Below, in pieces: positions 1-5,210 of a stretch of DNA of 5,210 nucleotides; positions within the stretch are counted from its first letter, which is position 1; every line of letters begins with the position of its first letter. The DNA comes from Rubritepida sp. Lineage in GTDB: Bacteria; Pseudomonadota; Alphaproteobacteria; Acetobacterales; Acetobacteraceae. A model generated the notes under the pieces. It worked only from the letters and a program-made list of their open reading frames with translations. It made no database searches and was not told where the DNA came from. The position numbers were made by a program, and so were the translations under genes. The stretch covers positions 1-5,210 of the forward strand of contig JALHNW010000176.1 in assembly GCA_022843345.1 (NCBI GenBank), given 5' to 3'.

Positions 1-303
1 CTGACGCGGGCGGGGGCGGAGCTGGCGCAGGCGCGGCGCTTCGTCACCTCGGGCGTCGAGCGCGCCCAGGCGGCGTTGAACGCGGCCGAGGGCGCGCTGC
101 GGATCGCCCGCCAGCGCCTGTCGCTGGCGCAGGAGCAGGAGCGGATCGCCATCAACGCCTTCCGCGGCGGCGAGATCCTCACCTTCGACCTGTTCCGCGT
201 GCGCCAGCTGCGGTTGGAGGCGGCGAACGACGCGGGCCGGGCGGAGGTGGAGGTGAACCGCGCCCGCTCGCGCGTCAACCAGGCGGGGGGTGTCATCCCG
301 TGA
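1..303 (+). CDS. TolC-family outer-membrane efflux protein, C-terminal fragment
   Basis: The reading frame is open from the first base and stops at TGA 301-303, leaving about 100 C-terminal residues; the start lies outside the window. The visible part is one long, charged, Ala/Arg/Glu-rich helical stretch broken by a short turn (FRGGEILTFDLFRVRQLRLE). This resembles the end of the OEP/TolC fold, where a long periplasmic coiled-coil helix meets a 'G-x-(S/T)-x-(F/L)-D-L' turn and a second helix running to the C terminus. Members form trimeric outer-membrane ducts for RND-type or type I export systems. Nothing visible identifies the substrate, and the partner pump genes, if adjacent, lie to the left. 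It is co-directional with hrcA, 69 bp away, but functionally unrelated. Family assignment rests on the helix-turn-helix pattern only; another coiled-coil periplasmic protein, such as a membrane-fusion protein, is the main alternative. Confidence 0.68.
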   Translation: MTRAGAELAQARRFVTSGVERAQAALNAAEGALRIARQRLSLAQEQERIAINAFRGGEILTFDLFRVRQLRLEAANDAGRAEVEVNRARSRVNQAGGVIP

Positions 304-310
304 GGGCCGC

Positions 311-328
311 CGCCGGCCCCCGCCGGCG
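311..328 (+). terminator. Possible GC hairpin after the TolC-like gene
   Basis: CGCCGGC at 311-317 and GCCGGCG at 322-328 form a perfect 7-bp stem with a four-C loop, starting 7 bp after the TGA of the upstream gene. No T tract follows, so it is not a canonical intrinsic terminator. In DNA this GC-rich such stems also occur by chance. It may still help end the efflux-gene transcript before the hrcA promoter region. Confidence 0.3.
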
Positions 329-334
329 CGCGCC

Positions 335-363
335 TTGACCTGGGGGCCGGGAAAACCAAGACT
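335..363 (+). promoter_or_regulatory. Weak candidate sigma-70-type promoter of hrcA
   Basis: TTGACC at 335-340 matches five of six bases of the -35 consensus and lies in the only relatively A-rich part of the gap. At a 17-bp spacing the -10 position reads AAGACT (358-363), which matches only three of six bases. If used, transcription would begin within a few bases of the hrcA ATG at 373. No CIRCE inverted repeat (TTAGCACTC-N9-GAGTGCTAA) and no clear sigma-32 -10 element is present between 304 and 372. Confidence 0.3.
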
Positions 364-372
364 CACGGTAGG

Positions 373-1446
373 ATGAACACGACCCGCCCGCCGGGCCTGC
401 TGCCCGCCCCCAGCCTGTCCAGCGCGCTCGACCCCCGCGCCACCGCGGTCCTGCGCGAGCTGGTGGAGGTGTACGTGCAGACCGGCGAGCCCGTCGGTTC
501 CCGCACGCTCTCGCGCCGCCTGCCGCTGAACCTCTCGCCCGCCTCCATCCGCAACGTGATGGCGGATCTGGAGGAGGCGGGGCTGCTCTACGCCCCCCAC
601 ACCTCCGCCGGGCGCCTGCCGACGGAGCGCGGGCTGCGCCTCTTCGTGGACGGGCTGCTGGAGTTCGGCGACCTGTCGAGCGAGGAGCGGGAAAGCATCG
701 CCGCCCGCTGCGCCGCCCATGGCCGCTCGCTGCAGGACACGCTGGCCGAGGCGGGGCAGATGCTGTCCGGCCTCGCCGGTGCGGCCGGCCTCGTGGTGGC
801 GCCCAAGGGCGAGGCGGCGCTGCGCCACATCGAGTTCGTGCCCCTCGGCCCCGGCCGCGCCCTGGTGGTGCTGGTGGGCGAGGAGGGGCGCGTGGAGAAC
901 CGCGTCATCGAGGTGCCGCCCGGCCTGCCGCCCTCGGCGCTGGTGCAGGCCGGCAACTACCTCAACGCCCGCCTGGCCGGGCGCACGCTGGAGGAGACGC
1001 GCGGCGCGGTGGACGAGGAGATCGCCGCCAACCGCACCGCGCTGGACGCCCTGACCCACCAGGTGATCGAGGCGGGGCTGGCCACCTGGGCCGGCGGCGG
1101 CGCCGGGTCCCTGATCCTGCGCGGCCAGGCGCGGCTGCTGGAGAACCTGGAGAACCTGGCCCGCGTGCAGGAGATCTCCGCCCTGTTCGAGCGGCTGGAG
1201 GCGCAGGAGACGACGCTGAAGCTGCTGGAGCTGGCCCAGCGCGGCGAGGGCGTGCAGATCTTCATCGGCGCCGAATCCGGCCTGTTCAACAGCGCGGGCC
1301 TTTCCGTGGTGGTGGCGCCCTTCCGCAACGCGCAGGAGCGCATCGTGGGCGCCATCGGCGTCATCGGCCCGTCGCGCATCAACTACGGGCGGGTGATCCC
1401 GGTGGTGGACTACACGGCGCGCGTGCTGGGGCGGCTGCTGGGCTGA
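373..1446 (+). CDS. hrcA: Heat-inducible transcription repressor HrcA
   Basis: HrcA is the cytoplasmic repressor of class I heat-shock operons (groESL and often dnaK). It binds CIRCE operators as a dimer and needs GroEL to stay active. The 357-residue product has the family's usual length and order. An N-terminal winged helix-turn-helix (about residues 20-95) carries the signatures TGEPVGSRTLSRRL (37-50), SPASIRNVMADLEEAGLL (55-72) and PHTSAGRLPTERGLRLFVDG (75-94). A GAF-like core with an inserted dimerisation segment follows, and the C terminus ends in the diagnostic IGPSRINYGRVIPVVDYTAR (331-350). ATG 373 is preceded only by a weak purine run (GGTAGG, 367-372) abutting it; no later ATG, GTG or TTG lies before the conserved region, so this start is chosen by default. 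The roughly 20 residues before LDPRATAV are non-conserved and Pro-rich. grpE, the common downstream neighbour in other alphaproteobacteria, is replaced here by a convergent gene. Confidence 0.96.
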   Translation: MNTTRPPGLLPAPSLSSALDPRATAVLRELVEVYVQTGEPVGSRTLSRRLPLNLSPASIRNVMADLEEAGLLYAPHTSAGRLPTERGLRLFVDGLLEFGDLSSEERESIAARCAAHGRSLQDTLAEAGQMLSGLAGAAGLVVAPKGEAALRHIEFVPLGPGRALVVLVGEEGRVENRVIEVPPGLPPSALVQAGNYLNARLAGRTLEETRGAVDEEIAANRTALDALTHQVIEAGLATWAGGGAGSLILRGQARLLENLENLARVQEISALFERLEAQETTLKLLELAQRGEGVQIFIGAESGLFNSAGLSVVVAPFRNAQERIVGAIGVIGPSRINYGRVIPVVDYTARVLGRLLG

Positions 1447-1447
1447 G

Positions 1448-1468
1448 GCGCAATCAACGCAGTTGCGC
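1448..1468. terminator. Inverted repeat between the convergent hrcA and DUF2244 stops
   Basis: GCGCAA (1448-1453) and TTGCGC (1463-1468) form a 6-bp stem with a 9-base loop. The repeat starts 2 bp after the hrcA stop and overlaps the last codons and stop of the opposing gene. Its position suits a shared two-way terminator, but neither side has a T tract, so termination is inferred from position only. Confidence 0.35.
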
Positions 1469-1936
1469 GTTGTCGAACACCGGCTCGCGGTAGCGGCGCA
1501 GCGCCCCTTCCAGCGCATCGGCCAGGTCGCGCTTGTCGTCGGGGGCCAGGAAGCGGCCGATCTCCACGGCGCGCCGGCGGTGGCGCAGGACCAGCCGGTC
1601 CTCCCCCTCCCAGCCCAGCTTCGCCCAGAAAGGGTCGAACTCCGCCTCCAGCCGCCGCCCGCCTTCCTGGCGGCGCACCAGCAGGCGGCCCTGCTCCAGC
1701 ATCACCCATTCCATCGAGCGGCGGGCATGGATGCGGTAGAGCGCCAGCAGGCCGATCGCCAGCGCCGTCTCGACGCCCGCGAAGACCAGCACGGGCCAGG
1801 CGCCCATGAGGGTGAACACCGTGCCGGTGAAGGTGAAGCCCAGCAGCAGCACGCCGCAGACCACGCGGAATCCCGTGTCGGCCAGGCCCTGGGGCGGGGC
1901 GGTGCGGCTTTCGAACAGGGCGGGGCTGTCGGGCAT
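1454..1936 (-). CDS. DUF2244-type integral membrane protein, function unknown
   Basis: The 160-residue product has two adjacent hydrophobic helices (about residues 22-45 and 47-67), separated by the short GAWPV turn (46-50). A basic RIHARRSMEWVML segment (68-80) and a soluble, charged C-terminal domain follow. That domain includes FDPFWAKLGW (100-109) and an (E)IGRFLAPDDKRDLADALEGAL stretch (about 125-146). The twin-helix hairpin, GAWPV, the 'E-x-V-x-L' strand and the 'IGRFL-P-(D/E)-(D/E)-(K/R)' ending fit the DUF2244 family of alphaproteobacterial membrane proteins, whose function is not established. ATG 1934-1936 was chosen because the next residues match the usual short N terminus and CAGGG directly precedes it. 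The frame stays open upstream to 2074, but that extension is basic, low-complexity and runs into nth. The gene is convergent with hrcA (7 bp) and divergent from nth (88 bp). Confidence 0.8.
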   Translation of the reverse strand: MPDSPALFESRTAPPQGLADTGFRVVCGVLLLGFTFTGTVFTLMGAWPVLVFAGVETALAIGLLALYRIHARRSMEWVMLEQGRLLVRRQEGGRRLEAEFDPFWAKLGWEGEDRLVLRHRRRAVEIGRFLAPDDKRDLADALEGALRRYREPVFDNAQLR

Positions 1937-2024
1937 CCCTGCATCAGATAGAACGCTTCGCGTGCTTGCCACCCCGAAACCGCCATTGCACGGCACCGCC
2001 CAGGCGCCCCGCCGCGCCCGGCTG
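1937..2024. promoter_or_regulatory. Divergent DUF2244/nth intergenic region
   Basis: These 88 bp must hold the start signals for both divergent genes unless nth begins further upstream. The part next to the DUF2244 gene (about 1940-1985) is distinctly less GC-rich than its surroundings, as expected of promoter DNA. I could not fix a -35/-10 pair on either strand. A TTGCCA at 1966-1971 faces nth but has no matching -10 at 16-18 bp. No clear Shine-Dalgarno precedes the nth ATG. Confidence 0.4.
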
Positions 2025-2669
2025 ATGCCCCGCCCCCAGGCCGAGGCCTTCCTGCGCGCCCTGGCCGCGGCCAACCCCGCGCCACGGACCGAGTTGGACT
2101 ACTCCAGCCCCTTCACCCTGCTGGTCGCCGTGGTGCTGTCGGCCCAGTCCACCGACGCCATGGTGAACCGCGTCACCCCCGCCCTCTTCGCCGCCGCGCC
2201 CGATGCGGCGTCCCTGGCCGCGCTGGGGGCGGAGGGCATCGGCCCGCTGATCCGCCGGCTGGGGCTGTGGCAGGGCAAGGCGCGCAACCTGGCCGCCTTG
2301 GGCGCCATGCTGGTGGAGCGCCACGGCGGCGCGGTGCCCACGACGCGCGAGGCGCTGGAGGCGCTGCCCGGCGTGGGCCGCAAGACCGCGAACGTGGTGC
2401 TGAACGTGGCCTTCGGCGAGGAGACGATGGCGGTGGACACCCACATCTTCCGCCTGGGCAACCGCACCGGCCTGGCGCCTGGCCGCACCGTCCGCGCGGT
2501 GGAGGAGGCGCTGGTGAAGCGCTGCCCGCCTTCCATGCTGCGGGACGCGCATCACTGGCTGATCCTGCACGGGCGGCACGTCTGCAAGGCGCGGCGGCCG
2601 GAATGCTGGCGCTGCCCGGCGGTGGCCGCCTGCAACTACCGCGACAAGGTGCTGGTGCCGGCGGCCTGA
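2025..2669 (+). CDS. nth: Endonuclease III (DNA glycosylase/AP lyase)
   Basis: Nth removes oxidised pyrimidines from DNA and nicks the resulting abasic site by beta-elimination, starting base-excision repair. The 214-residue product is full length (E. coli Nth has 211). The helix-hairpin-helix LPGVGRKTANVVLN (114-127) carries the catalytic lysine K120, and VDTHIFRLGNRT (137-148) carries the catalytic aspartate D138. The C terminus has the [4Fe-4S] ligand pattern C-x6-C-x2-C-x5-C (C187, C194, C197, C203). LSAQSTD (38-44) is the family's DNA-contact motif. With ATG 2025 as start, K120, D138 and all four cysteines fall at the same numbers as in E. coli Nth, which strongly supports this start. 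No good Shine-Dalgarno is visible, and an upstream in-frame GTG at 1962 would add 21 non-conserved residues. It is divergent from the DUF2244 gene and ends 22 bp from the convergent shc stop. Confidence 0.97.
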   Translation: MPRPQAEAFLRALAAANPAPRTELDYSSPFTLLVAVVLSAQSTDAMVNRVTPALFAAAPDAASLAALGAEGIGPLIRRLGLWQGKARNLAALGAMLVERHGGAVPTTREALEALPGVGRKTANVVLNVAFGEETMAVDTHIFRLGNRTGLAPGRTVRAVEEALVKRCPPSMLRDAHHWLILHGRHVCKARRPECWRCPAVAACNYRDKVLVPAA

Positions 2670-2675
2670 GCCGCC
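2660..2675. terminator. GC hairpin at the nth/shc convergence
   Basis: GGCGGC (2660-2665) and GCCGCC (2670-2675) form a perfect 6-bp stem whose four-base loop contains the TGA of nth. GGT (2654-2656) and ACC (2676-2678) could extend it past a 3-base bulge. It sits between two convergent stops, 16 bp past the end of shc, and could slow polymerase from either side. There is no T tract, so a terminator role is positional inference. Confidence 0.35.
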
Positions 2676-2691
2676 ACCTGCGCCTGTCGCG

Positions 2692-4638
2692 CTACAGCCC
2701 CACCCTGACGCGCCGGCTGTTGGAATCGCGCAGGTTCCGCAGCCGCGCCAGCGCCCAGAGCGGGAAGATGCGGCGGTAGCCGTGGTAGCGCAGGTAGAAG
2801 ACGCGCGGGAAGCCGGTGCCCGTGTGGTCCTCCTCCGGCCAGCCGCCGTCGTCGTCCTGGCGGTCCAGCAGCCACTGGGCGGCACGCCTCACCGCCTCGC
2901 CATCCGCCTCGCCGGCCGCCATCAGCGCCAGCATGCCCCAGGCGGTCTGGGATGGGGTGGAGGGGCAGCGCCGCGCGCCGTCCGGCCGGGTGCCGCCGCG
3001 GGCGGGGTAGGTGAAGCCGTCCTCGCCCCAGCCGCCATCGGGGTTCTGCGCGCCCTCCAGCCAGGCCACCGCGCGGCGCATCGCGTCGTGCCCATGCGGC
3101 AGGCCGGCGGCGTTGAGCGCGGTCAGCGCGCTCCATGTGCCGTAGACGTAGTTCACGCCCCAGCGGCCGTACCAGGAGCCGTCGGCCTCCTGCTCGCGCA
3201 GCAGGTACTCCACCGCGGCGCGGGCAGCGGGCGTGTTGCCCTGGCCGATCTGCGCCAGCATGGCCAGGCAGCGGCCCGAGACGTCGGCGGTCGGCGGGTC
3301 CAGCAGGGCGCCGTGGTCGGCGAAGGGGATGTGGTTCAGGTAGTGGAAGGTGTTGTCGGCGTCGAAGGCGCCCCAGCCGCCGCCGCGCGACTGCATGCCC
3401 ACCACCCAGTCGGCGGCGCGCTTCACCGCCCCGTCCGTCGCGTCCTCGTCCTGCTCGCGCGCGAAGCGGTCCATGGCGAGCGCCACCACGGCGGTGTCGT
3501 CCACGTCGGGGTAGTGGGCGTTCTCGTACTGGAAGGCCCAGCCGGCGGGGGCCAGGTCGGGGCGCTTCCAGGCCCAGTCGCCCTGCACGTCGCGGATCTC
3601 GCGGCCCAGCAGCCAGTGCAGGCCGCGCCGCACCGGGGCCTCGGCGCCGCCGGCCTCCAGCAGGGCGTGGGCGGCCAGGGCAGTGTCCCAGATGGGCGAC
3701 AGGCAGGGCTGGACGTACACATCCCCGTCGGGCCGCTCGCAGACCAGCTTCTCGATGGCGCTCCAGGCGGTGCGCATGCGCGGGTCGTCCTGGGCCACGC
3801 CCAGGCAGTGGTACATCATCACCGCGTTGGCCATGGCGGGGTAGATGGCGCCCAGCCCGTCCTCCCCGTTCAGCCGCTCGGTGACGAAGGCCTCGCAAGC
3901 GGCCTCGGCCTTGGCGCGGTGGGTGCGGGGGAACAGGGCGCGGGCGCGGTGCAGCGCGCCGTCGAGGCCCTTGAACAGGGAGGACCAGGGCTCGGCCTGA
4001 TGCGCCCCGGCGGGCCAGTCGCGCACCTGCTCGGGCGGGGTGCGGAACAGCTCGGTGATGGAGGCGCCCGTCGGGTTCGCCGCCACCGGGCGATGGGCCA
4101 TCACCACCGTCAGCGGCACCAGCACGGTGCGCGCCCAATAGCTGATCTTGCTGATGTGGAAGGGGAACCAGCGCGGCAGCAGCATGATCTCGGGCGGCAT
4201 CATCGGCACGGCGCGCCACGGCACGGCGCCGAACACCGCCAGCGCGGCGCGGGTGAACACGTTGGAGCGCTCGGCCCCGCCCGCCTCCAGGATCGCCGCG
4301 CGGGCGCGGGCCATGTGGGGCGCGTCGGCCGCGTCGCCGATCAGCTTGAGCGCGAGGTAGGCCTTGACCGAGCAGGAGATGTCCAGCGGGCCGCCATGCA
4401 CCAGCGGCCAGCCGCCATCGGCGCCCTGGATGCGCCGCAGGTAGCGGCCGATCCGCGCCTCCTTCTCCGGCTGCACCCGCCCGAAGAAGTGATGCAGCAT
4501 GAGGTATTCGGCCGGGATGGTGGCGTCCGCCTCCAGCTCGAACACCCAGTGGCCGTCGGGCCGCTGGTGGGCCAGCAGGTGCGCGGCCGCGCGGCCCACC
4601 GCCTCGTCCAGCGCCGTCGCGCCCTGCAATTCGCTCAT
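2692..4638 (-). CDS. shc: Squalene-hopene cyclase
   Basis: Shc (HpnF) is a monotopic inner-membrane class II terpene cyclase that protonates squalene and folds it to hopene (and hopanol), the committed step of hopanoid synthesis. The 648-residue product is full length. The catalytic acid motif DVDDTA lies at 378-383 (D378, D380, D381). At least six QW repeats of the alpha-barrel domains are visible, ending at W31, W77, W422, W489, W537 and W600, plus a degenerate one ending at W355. Other family blocks are STPSQTAWGMLAL (560-572), GTGFPRVFYLRYHGYRRIFP (607-626) and the C-terminal NSRRV (640-644). ATG 4638 follows GAGGA by 7 nt, so the start is secure. At R456, in ADVSGRC, the Alicyclobacillus enzyme has His451 by my recalled alignment. 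shc lies 69 bp downstream of hpnB in the same direction, so co-transcription is likely. Its stop is convergent with nth. Confidence 0.97.
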   Translation of the reverse strand: MSELQGATALDEAVGRAAAHLLAHQRPDGHWVFELEADATIPAEYLMLHHFFGRVQPEKEARIGRYLRRIQGADGGWPLVHGGPLDISCSVKAYLALKLIGDAADAPHMARARAAILEAGGAERSNVFTRAALAVFGAVPWRAVPMMPPEIMLLPRWFPFHISKISYWARTVLVPLTVVMAHRPVAANPTGASITELFRTPPEQVRDWPAGAHQAEPWSSLFKGLDGALHRARALFPRTHRAKAEAACEAFVTERLNGEDGLGAIYPAMANAVMMYHCLGVAQDDPRMRTAWSAIEKLVCERPDGDVYVQPCLSPIWDTALAAHALLEAGGAEAPVRRGLHWLLGREIRDVQGDWAWKRPDLAPAGWAFQYENAHYPDVDDTAVVALAMDRFAREQDEDATDGAVKRAADWVVGMQSRGGGWGAFDADNTFHYLNHIPFADHGALLDPPTADVSGRCLAMLAQIGQGNTPAARAAVEYLLREQEADGSWYGRWGVNYVYGTWSALTALNAAGLPHGHDAMRRAVAWLEGAQNPDGGWGEDGFTYPARGGTRPDGARRCPSTPSQTAWGMLALMAAGEADGEAVRRAAQWLLDRQDDDGGWPEEDHTGTGFPRVFYLRYHGYRRIFPLWALARLRNLRDSNSRRVRVGL

Positions 4639-4640
4639 CG

Positions 4641-4656
4641 CCCCGTCCTCACGGGG
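4641..4656 (-). promoter_or_regulatory. shc ribosome-binding site inside a hairpin loop
   Basis: Read in the mRNA direction, CCCCGU (4656-4651), loop GAGG (4650-4647) and ACGGGG (4646-4641) form a perfect 6-bp stem. Its tetraloop, with the first base of the 3' arm, is the Shine-Dalgarno GAGGA (4650-4646), and the stem ends 2 nt before the shc AUG. Such a structure could limit or present the ribosome site. The repeat is directly visible; any effect on translation is inference. Confidence 0.5.
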
Positions 4657-4658
4657 GG

Positions 4659-4673
4659 CATGGATAGGCCATG
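4659..4673. repeat. Short inverted repeat in the hpnB-shc gap
   Basis: CATGG (4659-4663) and CCATG (4669-4673) form a 5-bp stem with a 5-base loop. The element lies between two direct copies of ACGGGG (4651-4656 and 4674-4679), both complementary to the CCCCGT at 4641-4646. The shc leader RNA could therefore adopt alternative pairings. The stem is short and could be chance. Confidence 0.35.
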
Positions 4674-4675
4674 AC

Positions 4676-4700
4676 GGGGCTGGGCCGGAAGGGGGCGGGG
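4676..4700 (+). other. G-quadruplex motif in the hpnB-shc gap
   Basis: The + strand has four G-runs (4676-4679, 4682-4684, 4691-4695, 4697-4700) separated by loops of 2, 6 and 1 bases, meeting the G3+N1-7 pattern. Because hpnB and shc are read leftwards, the G-rich strand is the template and the mRNA is C-rich here. A quadruplex would therefore act on DNA or on polymerase passage, not on the RNA. In DNA this GC-rich the motif can arise by chance. Confidence 0.45.
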
Positions 4701-4707
4701 CGCATGG

Positions 4708-5210
4708 CTACCCACGGCGCAGCGCCTCGCCCTTCCAGAAGCCGCCGCGCCCGGCCCATTCGGCGCGGGCGGAATCCAGCGTCCACAGCAGGTAGAGCAG
4801 CGCGGTGACCGGCAGGCCCAGGCCGCGCCACGCGCCCAGGCGGTAGCGGTGCAGCATGGGCGCCAGGGCCAGCGCCATCATCCCCCAGGAGGCCGCGCCC
4901 AGGGCGCGCGCCCAGCCGCTGCCGAACAGCGCCAGCAGCGGCGGGGCCAGGTAGACCAGCGCCATGCCCCCCACGCAGCCCGCCAGCAGCCATGGCGAGT
5001 AGCCGAGCTGCGCGTAAGCGGTGCGCGCCACCATGGCGCGGATGGTGGACAGGTCGTCGTAGGCGCGCAGGGAACGCACGCGCTCGGTGAGGCCGAGCCA
5101 GGTGCGCCCCCCGCCGGATTTGATGAGGCCGGCCAGCGCGCAATCGTCGATGATCCGCCCGTGGATCGGCGCGAGGCCGCCCCGCGCCTCGAAGGCGGCG
5201 CGGCGCAGCA
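4708..5210 (-). CDS. hpnB: Hopanoid-associated glycosyltransferase HpnB, C-terminal part
   Basis: The frame is open through the right edge, leaving 166 C-terminal residues (positions below count from the first visible codon); the N-terminal GT2 sugar-nucleotide domain lies outside. The visible part begins with the end of the catalytic domain. HGRIIDDCALAGLIK (16-30) and TWLGLTERVRSLRAYDDLST (36-55) match what I recall of the HpnB family. Three hydrophobic helices follow (about 72-95, 101-119 and 129-146), then the closing block TLDSARAEWAGRGGFWKGEA (143-162). HpnB is an inner-membrane GT2 protein conserved in hopanoid gene clusters; its exact substrate is not firmly established. The stop is TAG at 4710-4708, and shc starts 69 bp further on in the same direction, which supports the hopanoid assignment. 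A GTG at 5079 lies inside the conserved block and is not a start. Confidence 0.88.
   Translation of the reverse strand, partial: LRRAAFEARGGLAPIHGRIIDDCALAGLIKSGGGRTWLGLTERVRSLRAYDDLSTIRAMVARTAYAQLGYSPWLLAGCVGGMALVYLAPPLLALFGSGWARALGAASWGMMALALAPMLHRYRLGAWRGLGLPVTALLYLLWTLDSARAEWAGRGGFWKGEALRRG

Noticed and set aside
304..372. CIRCE operator or sigma-32 promoter before hrcA
   Set aside because: CTTGAC at 334-339 resembles a sigma-32 -35 element, but no CCCCAT-like -10 follows at 13-14 bp and no CIRCE half-site is present.
1463..1951. 162-codon open frame on the + strand opposite the DUF2244 gene
   Set aside because: The sequence is Gln/His/Arg/Ala-rich with no motif, while the opposite strand encodes a protein with credible membrane helices and family-like blocks.
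1806..2024. Possible 73-residue N-terminal extension of Nth
   Set aside because: It would overlap the DUF2244 gene head-to-head, is not conserved-looking, and starting at 2025 puts every catalytic and cluster residue at the E. coli Nth numbers.
1937..2074. Possible 46-residue N-terminal extension of the DUF2244 protein
   Set aside because: The extension is basic and low-complexity, overlaps the nth start region, and is not needed for a family-length protein beginning at 1936.
1944..2885. 313-codon open frame on the - strand across nth and the end of shc
   Set aside because: It lies opposite a fully conserved nth and runs into shc in a different frame; no domain or start signal is recognisable.
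2636..4219. 527-codon open frame on the - strand overlapping shc in another frame
   Set aside because: Its Arg/Pro/Gly/Ala-rich, repetitive composition is a frame shadow of shc, and the shc frame carries all the family motifs without interruption.
2782..4674. 630-codon open frame on the + strand opposite shc
   Set aside because: It mirrors the squalene-hopene cyclase gene, has a His/Gly/Ala/Val-rich composition with no recognisable motif, and reflects how rarely stop codons occur in very GC-rich antisense frames.
4649..5143. 164-codon Arg/Gly/Ala-rich open frame on the - strand over hpnB
   Set aside because: It is out of frame with the HpnB-type sequence, which has clear membrane helices and conserved blocks; this frame has neither.

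Overview
This very GC-rich window looks like chromosomal DNA of an alphaproteobacterium. Complete hrcA, nth and squalene-hopene cyclase genes, a DUF2244-type membrane protein and an HpnB-type hopanoid glycosyltransferase together suggest Acetobacteraceae or a close relative (Roseomonas-like). That placement is inferred from protein style and base composition and was not tested by search. I see no mobile element, tRNA, rRNA, CRISPR array or prophage.

Layout from left to right: (i) the last ~100 residues of a TolC-family outer-membrane efflux protein (+, cut by the left edge); (ii) hrcA, the heat-shock repressor (+); (iii) a small two-helix DUF2244-type membrane protein (-), convergent with hrcA and 7 bp from it; (iv) nth, endonuclease III (+), divergent from the DUF2244 gene across 88 bp; (v) shc/hpnF, squalene-hopene cyclase (-), convergent with nth across 22 bp; (vi) the C-terminal part of hpnB (-), directly upstream of shc and cut by the right edge. 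No gene-free stretch exceeds 90 bp, so coding density is about 95 percent.

The functional units are mostly independent. The only clear pathway pair is hpnB-shc, read leftwards, for hopanoid lipid synthesis: Shc makes the pentacyclic hopene skeleton, and HpnB is a membrane glycosyltransferase conserved in hopanoid loci whose exact role is unsettled. HrcA regulates class I heat-shock genes, but its usual partner grpE is not beside it here and I see no CIRCE operator in front of it. Nth is base-excision repair.

I found no convincing undescribed system. The most interesting non-coding signal is the 69-bp hpnB-shc gap. It holds several interlocking inverted repeats, one of which places the shc Shine-Dalgarno in a hairpin loop, and a four-run G-quadruplex motif. 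Smaller points are the separation of hrcA from grpE, the short hpnB-shc layout without hpnCDE between them, and an apparent Arg at the cyclase position where the Alicyclobacillus enzyme has a His.
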